A stretch of DNA of 43,769 nucleotides from contig CACYRS010000015.1 of NCBI GenBank assembly GCA_902776935.1, forward strand, positions 1-43,769. The letters are read 5' to 3'. Below, piece after piece: positions 41,842 to 43,769 of this stretch (position 1 is its first letter; the number at the start of each line of letters is the position of its first letter). The translations under genes and the position numbers were made by a program. Origin of the DNA: an uncultured Prevotellaceae bacterium (GTDB lineage: Bacteria > Bacteroidota > Bacteroidia > Bacteroidales > Bacteroidaceae). Below the pieces are notes generated by a model that was given only the letters and a program-made list of their open reading frames with translations, did not search any database and was not told the origin of the DNA.

Positions 41842-43769
41842 ATGAAATTAAGTTTTTTATCTTGTGCTTTAGCACTCGTTTCATGTCTCTCTCTGTCGGC
41901 TCAGAGCCACATGATGGAGGTAAACACAAAGAAGCTCGGAGCACCTGTGCAGCCAACGATGTATGGCCTGTTTTTTGAGGACATCAACTATGCTGCAGAT
42001 GGTGGCTTGTATGGTGAGTTAGTAAAGAACCGTTCCTTCGAGTTCCCCGATCATCTAATGGGATGGGAAGCTTTCGGAGATTTCGAGATTGAGGACGACG
42101 GACCTTTTGAGCGTTGTCCACACTATCTGAGATTGCGTTATCCCGGACATAATGAGCGTCGCTCTGGAATCTCCAATAACGGATTCTTCGGTATAGGACT
42201 CCATAAGGGTGAGGATTACCACTTCTCCGTATGGGCAAGAGCTCCTAAAGGTGATGCAAAAATCATCGTGCAGTTCATTGACCGTGCAACTATGGAGGAA
42301 AATCAGCAGTTCACTTCTGATACTATCACTATCGGATCTAATGAATGGAAGCAGTATGAGAAGGTGATTAAGTCGCCACGTACCATCGCGAAAGGTCAGC
42401 TGCGTATCTTCCTCAGAGGCAAGAACGGTGTAGACCTCGAGCACATCAGTCTTTTCCCTGTTAACACCTTCAAGAATCGTAAGAATGGTATGCGTCGCGA
42501 CCTTGCTCAGGCTCTTGCTGATGAGCATCCCGGACTGCTCAGATTCCCAGGTGGATGTATCGTAGAGGGTGTAGACCTTAAGACCCGTTATCAGTGGAAG
42601 AACACCATCGGTCCTGTAGAGAATCGTCCTCTCAATGAGAACCGCTGGGAGTATACCTTCCCATATCGTTTCTATCCAGACTATTTCCAGTCTTATGGAC
42701 TTGGTTTCTTCGAGTTCTTCCAGCTCTCAGAGGATATCGGTGCCGAGCCTCTGCCTGTGCTGAATGTAGGTATGGCTTGTCAGTTCCAGAACTGGAACGA
42801 CGACTCTGCAAATGTTCCTTACGATCAGCTGCAGCCATATATCCAGGACTGTCTCGACCTTATTGAGTTTGCCAATGGTCCTGCCAACTCTCAGTGGGGT
42901 AAGATCCGTGCTGAGATGGGCCATCCCGAGCCGTTCAACATGAAGTTCATCGGTGTTGGTAATGAGCAGTGGGATGACCTCTACTTCAAGCGCCTGGAGC
43001 CGTTTGTGGCTGCCATCAAGGCTAAGTATCCTAATATTCAGATTGTAGGTACCAGCGGTCCTGACTCTGAGGGTAAGATGTTTGAGAAGGGCTGGGAAGC
43101 CATGAAGAAACTGAAGGCGGACCTCGTCGACGAGCATTTCTATCGTAACGAGGACTGGTTCCTGGGTAATGAGGCAGGGAAGGAGAGATATGGTGAGTTC
43201 TGTGGTGGGCTTCGCTATGAGCACTATGATCGTAAGGGTCCTAAGGTGTTTGCCGGCGAGTATGCATGTCATGGAAAGAACAAGCACAAGTGGAACCACT
43301 ATGAAGCTTCTATCCTCGAGGCAGCCTTCATGACGGACATGGAACGTAATGCCGATGTAGTGTATATGACAGCCTATGCTCCTCTCTTCGCTCATGTAGA
43401 GGGTTGGCAGTGGCGCCCAGACCTTATCTGGTATGACAACCTACGTATGTTTAAGTCATGCAGCTACTATGTTCAGCAGATGTATGCTGTCAACAAGGGT
43501 ACCAACGTTCTCCGTATGACGATGAACAAACAGCCTATCGCAGGACAGCCCGGACAGGACGGACTCTTTGCATCTTCTGTCTTCGACAAAAATACAGGTG
43601 AGGTGATCATCAAGATCATCAACACCTCTAAGCAGTCGCAGCCTGTATCAGTGAAGCTCGTAGGTATGAAGGGCACTCGTACAGCTGAGACCATCACCAT
43701 CTCTCACAATGGCATGGATGATGAGAATACTCTCGACAATCCTGAGAAGATTACTCCAAAGAACGGCAC
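41842..43769 (+). CDS. GH51 alpha-L-arabinofuranosidase, cut by the window end
   Basis: An open frame of 642 codons without a stop, running off the right edge. The signal peptide is MKLSFLSCALALVSCLSLSA. TMYGLFFEDINYAADGGLYG is the GH51 opening. A carbohydrate-binding CBM4-like insert (~60-200) follows. FIGVGNE375QWDD holds the acid/base Glu and FAGE473YAC the nucleophile Glu. A C-terminal beta domain is starting at the window end. The enzyme releases terminal arabinose from arabinan, arabinogalactan or arabinoxylan. Arabinan is a side chain of pectin, so it fits the operon at 3482-10761, but it is about 31 kb away and its substrate is not fixed. Long antisense frames inside it are shadows. 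Confidence 0.93.
   Translation, partial: MKLSFLSCALALVSCLSLSAQSHMMEVNTKKLGAPVQPTMYGLFFEDINYAADGGLYGELVKNRSFEFPDHLMGWEAFGDFEIEDDGPFERCPHYLRLRYPGHNERRSGISNNGFFGIGLHKGEDYHFSVWARAPKGDAKIIVQFIDRATMEENQQFTSDTITIGSNEWKQYEKVIKSPRTIAKGQLRIFLRGKNGVDLEHISLFPVNTFKNRKNGMRRDLAQALADEHPGLLRFPGGCIVEGVDLKTRYQWKNTIGPVENRPLNENRWEYTFPYRFYPDYFQSYGLGFFEFFQLSEDIGAEPLPVLNVGMACQFQNWNDDSANVPYDQLQPYIQDCLDLIEFANGPANSQWGKIRAEMGHPEPFNMKFIGVGNEQWDDLYFKRLEPFVAAIKAKYPNIQIVGTSGPDSEGKMFEKGWEAMKKLKADLVDEHFYRNEDWFLGNEAGKERYGEFCGGLRYEHYDRKGPKVFAGEYACHGKNKHKWNHYEASILEAAFMTDMERNADVVYMTAYAPLFAHVEGWQWRPDLIWYDNLRMFKSCSYYVQQMYAVNKGTNVLRMTMNKQPIAGQPGQDGLFASSVFDKNTGEVIIKIINTSKQSQPVSVKLVGMKGTRTAETITISHNGMDDENTLDNPEKITPKNG

Noticed and set aside
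42727-43395. 222-codon minus-strand frame near the right end
   Set aside because: It is antisense to the GH51 gene, which has both catalytic glutamates in the plus frame; the only real gene here runs off the window.
1-43769. CRISPR arrays, tRNA or rRNA genes, intact insertion sequences, integrases
   Set aside because: No regularly spaced repeats, cloverleaf-like gaps, transposase motifs or terminal repeats were seen by eye; the gaps are short and filled by promoters and terminators.

Overview
The window looks like chromosomal DNA from a Bacteroidales bacterium, most probably a gut or rumen Prevotella-type organism. Nearly every intergenic region carries a Bacteroidota sigma-type -7 box (TAnnTTTG, usually with a C after it), and Shine-Dalgarno sequences are largely absent. 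Family content fits too: DUF4924, a DUF3874/VirE remnant, an RpoE-like sigma factor, ribonuclease Y and a C-terminal tail resembling type IX secretion sorting domains. I saw no tRNA, rRNA, CRISPR array, intact insertion sequence or phage. No gene-free gap exceeds about 215 bases.

Region 1 (1-12 kb): the left edge holds a broken VirE/DUF3874 gene with an internal deletion. Next come a secreted TPR-like protein and a divergent membrane SpoIIE-type phosphatase with a periplasmic TPR sensor. A three-gene leftward pectin operon follows. It encodes a GH28-GH105 two-enzyme polypeptide, a PL1 pectate lyase-CE8 pectin methylesterase polypeptide and an SGNH esterase. Together these can de-esterify homogalacturonan, cut it and reduce it to monomers. 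A ROK sugar kinase sits behind its own terminator.

Region 2 (12-22 kb): a second SpoIIE/TPR phosphatase, paralogous to the first, precedes a tight rightward nine-gene run. That run is a LysE-type exporter, DUF4924, rfbD, prfC, a Sua5/YrdC protein, a ClC transporter, fmt, a 43-codon gene and rpe. It ends tail to tail with an ECF sigma factor gene that has the clearest promoter in the window.

Region 3 (22-29 kb): an unusual GHMP sugar kinase-nucleotidylyltransferase fusion faces a leftward operon of a coiled-coil protein, zapA, rny and rfbA. A separate leftward pair encodes an uncharacterised protein and an exported FMN-binding protein.

Region 4 (29-37 kb): a lactate permease and a large FAD/Fe-S D-lactate-dehydrogenase-like protein are divergent and probably form a lactate-use module. 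Between the permease and the FMN-binding protein lies an orphan promoter driving what looks like a decayed outer-membrane barrel gene. dacB and nadB follow, also divergent.

Region 5 (37-43.8 kb): a helix-hairpin-helix DUF4332 protein, rmuC overlapping a phosphopantetheinyl transferase gene, a leftward receiver-domain/HerA-like ATPase operon, and a GH51 arabinofuranosidase cut by the window end. The last gene returns to the plant cell-wall theme.

Three convergent junctions share nearly the same GC-rich bidirectional terminator hairpin. The most unusual single gene is the sugar kinase-nucleotidylyltransferase fusion. I did not find a convincing complete new multi-gene system.
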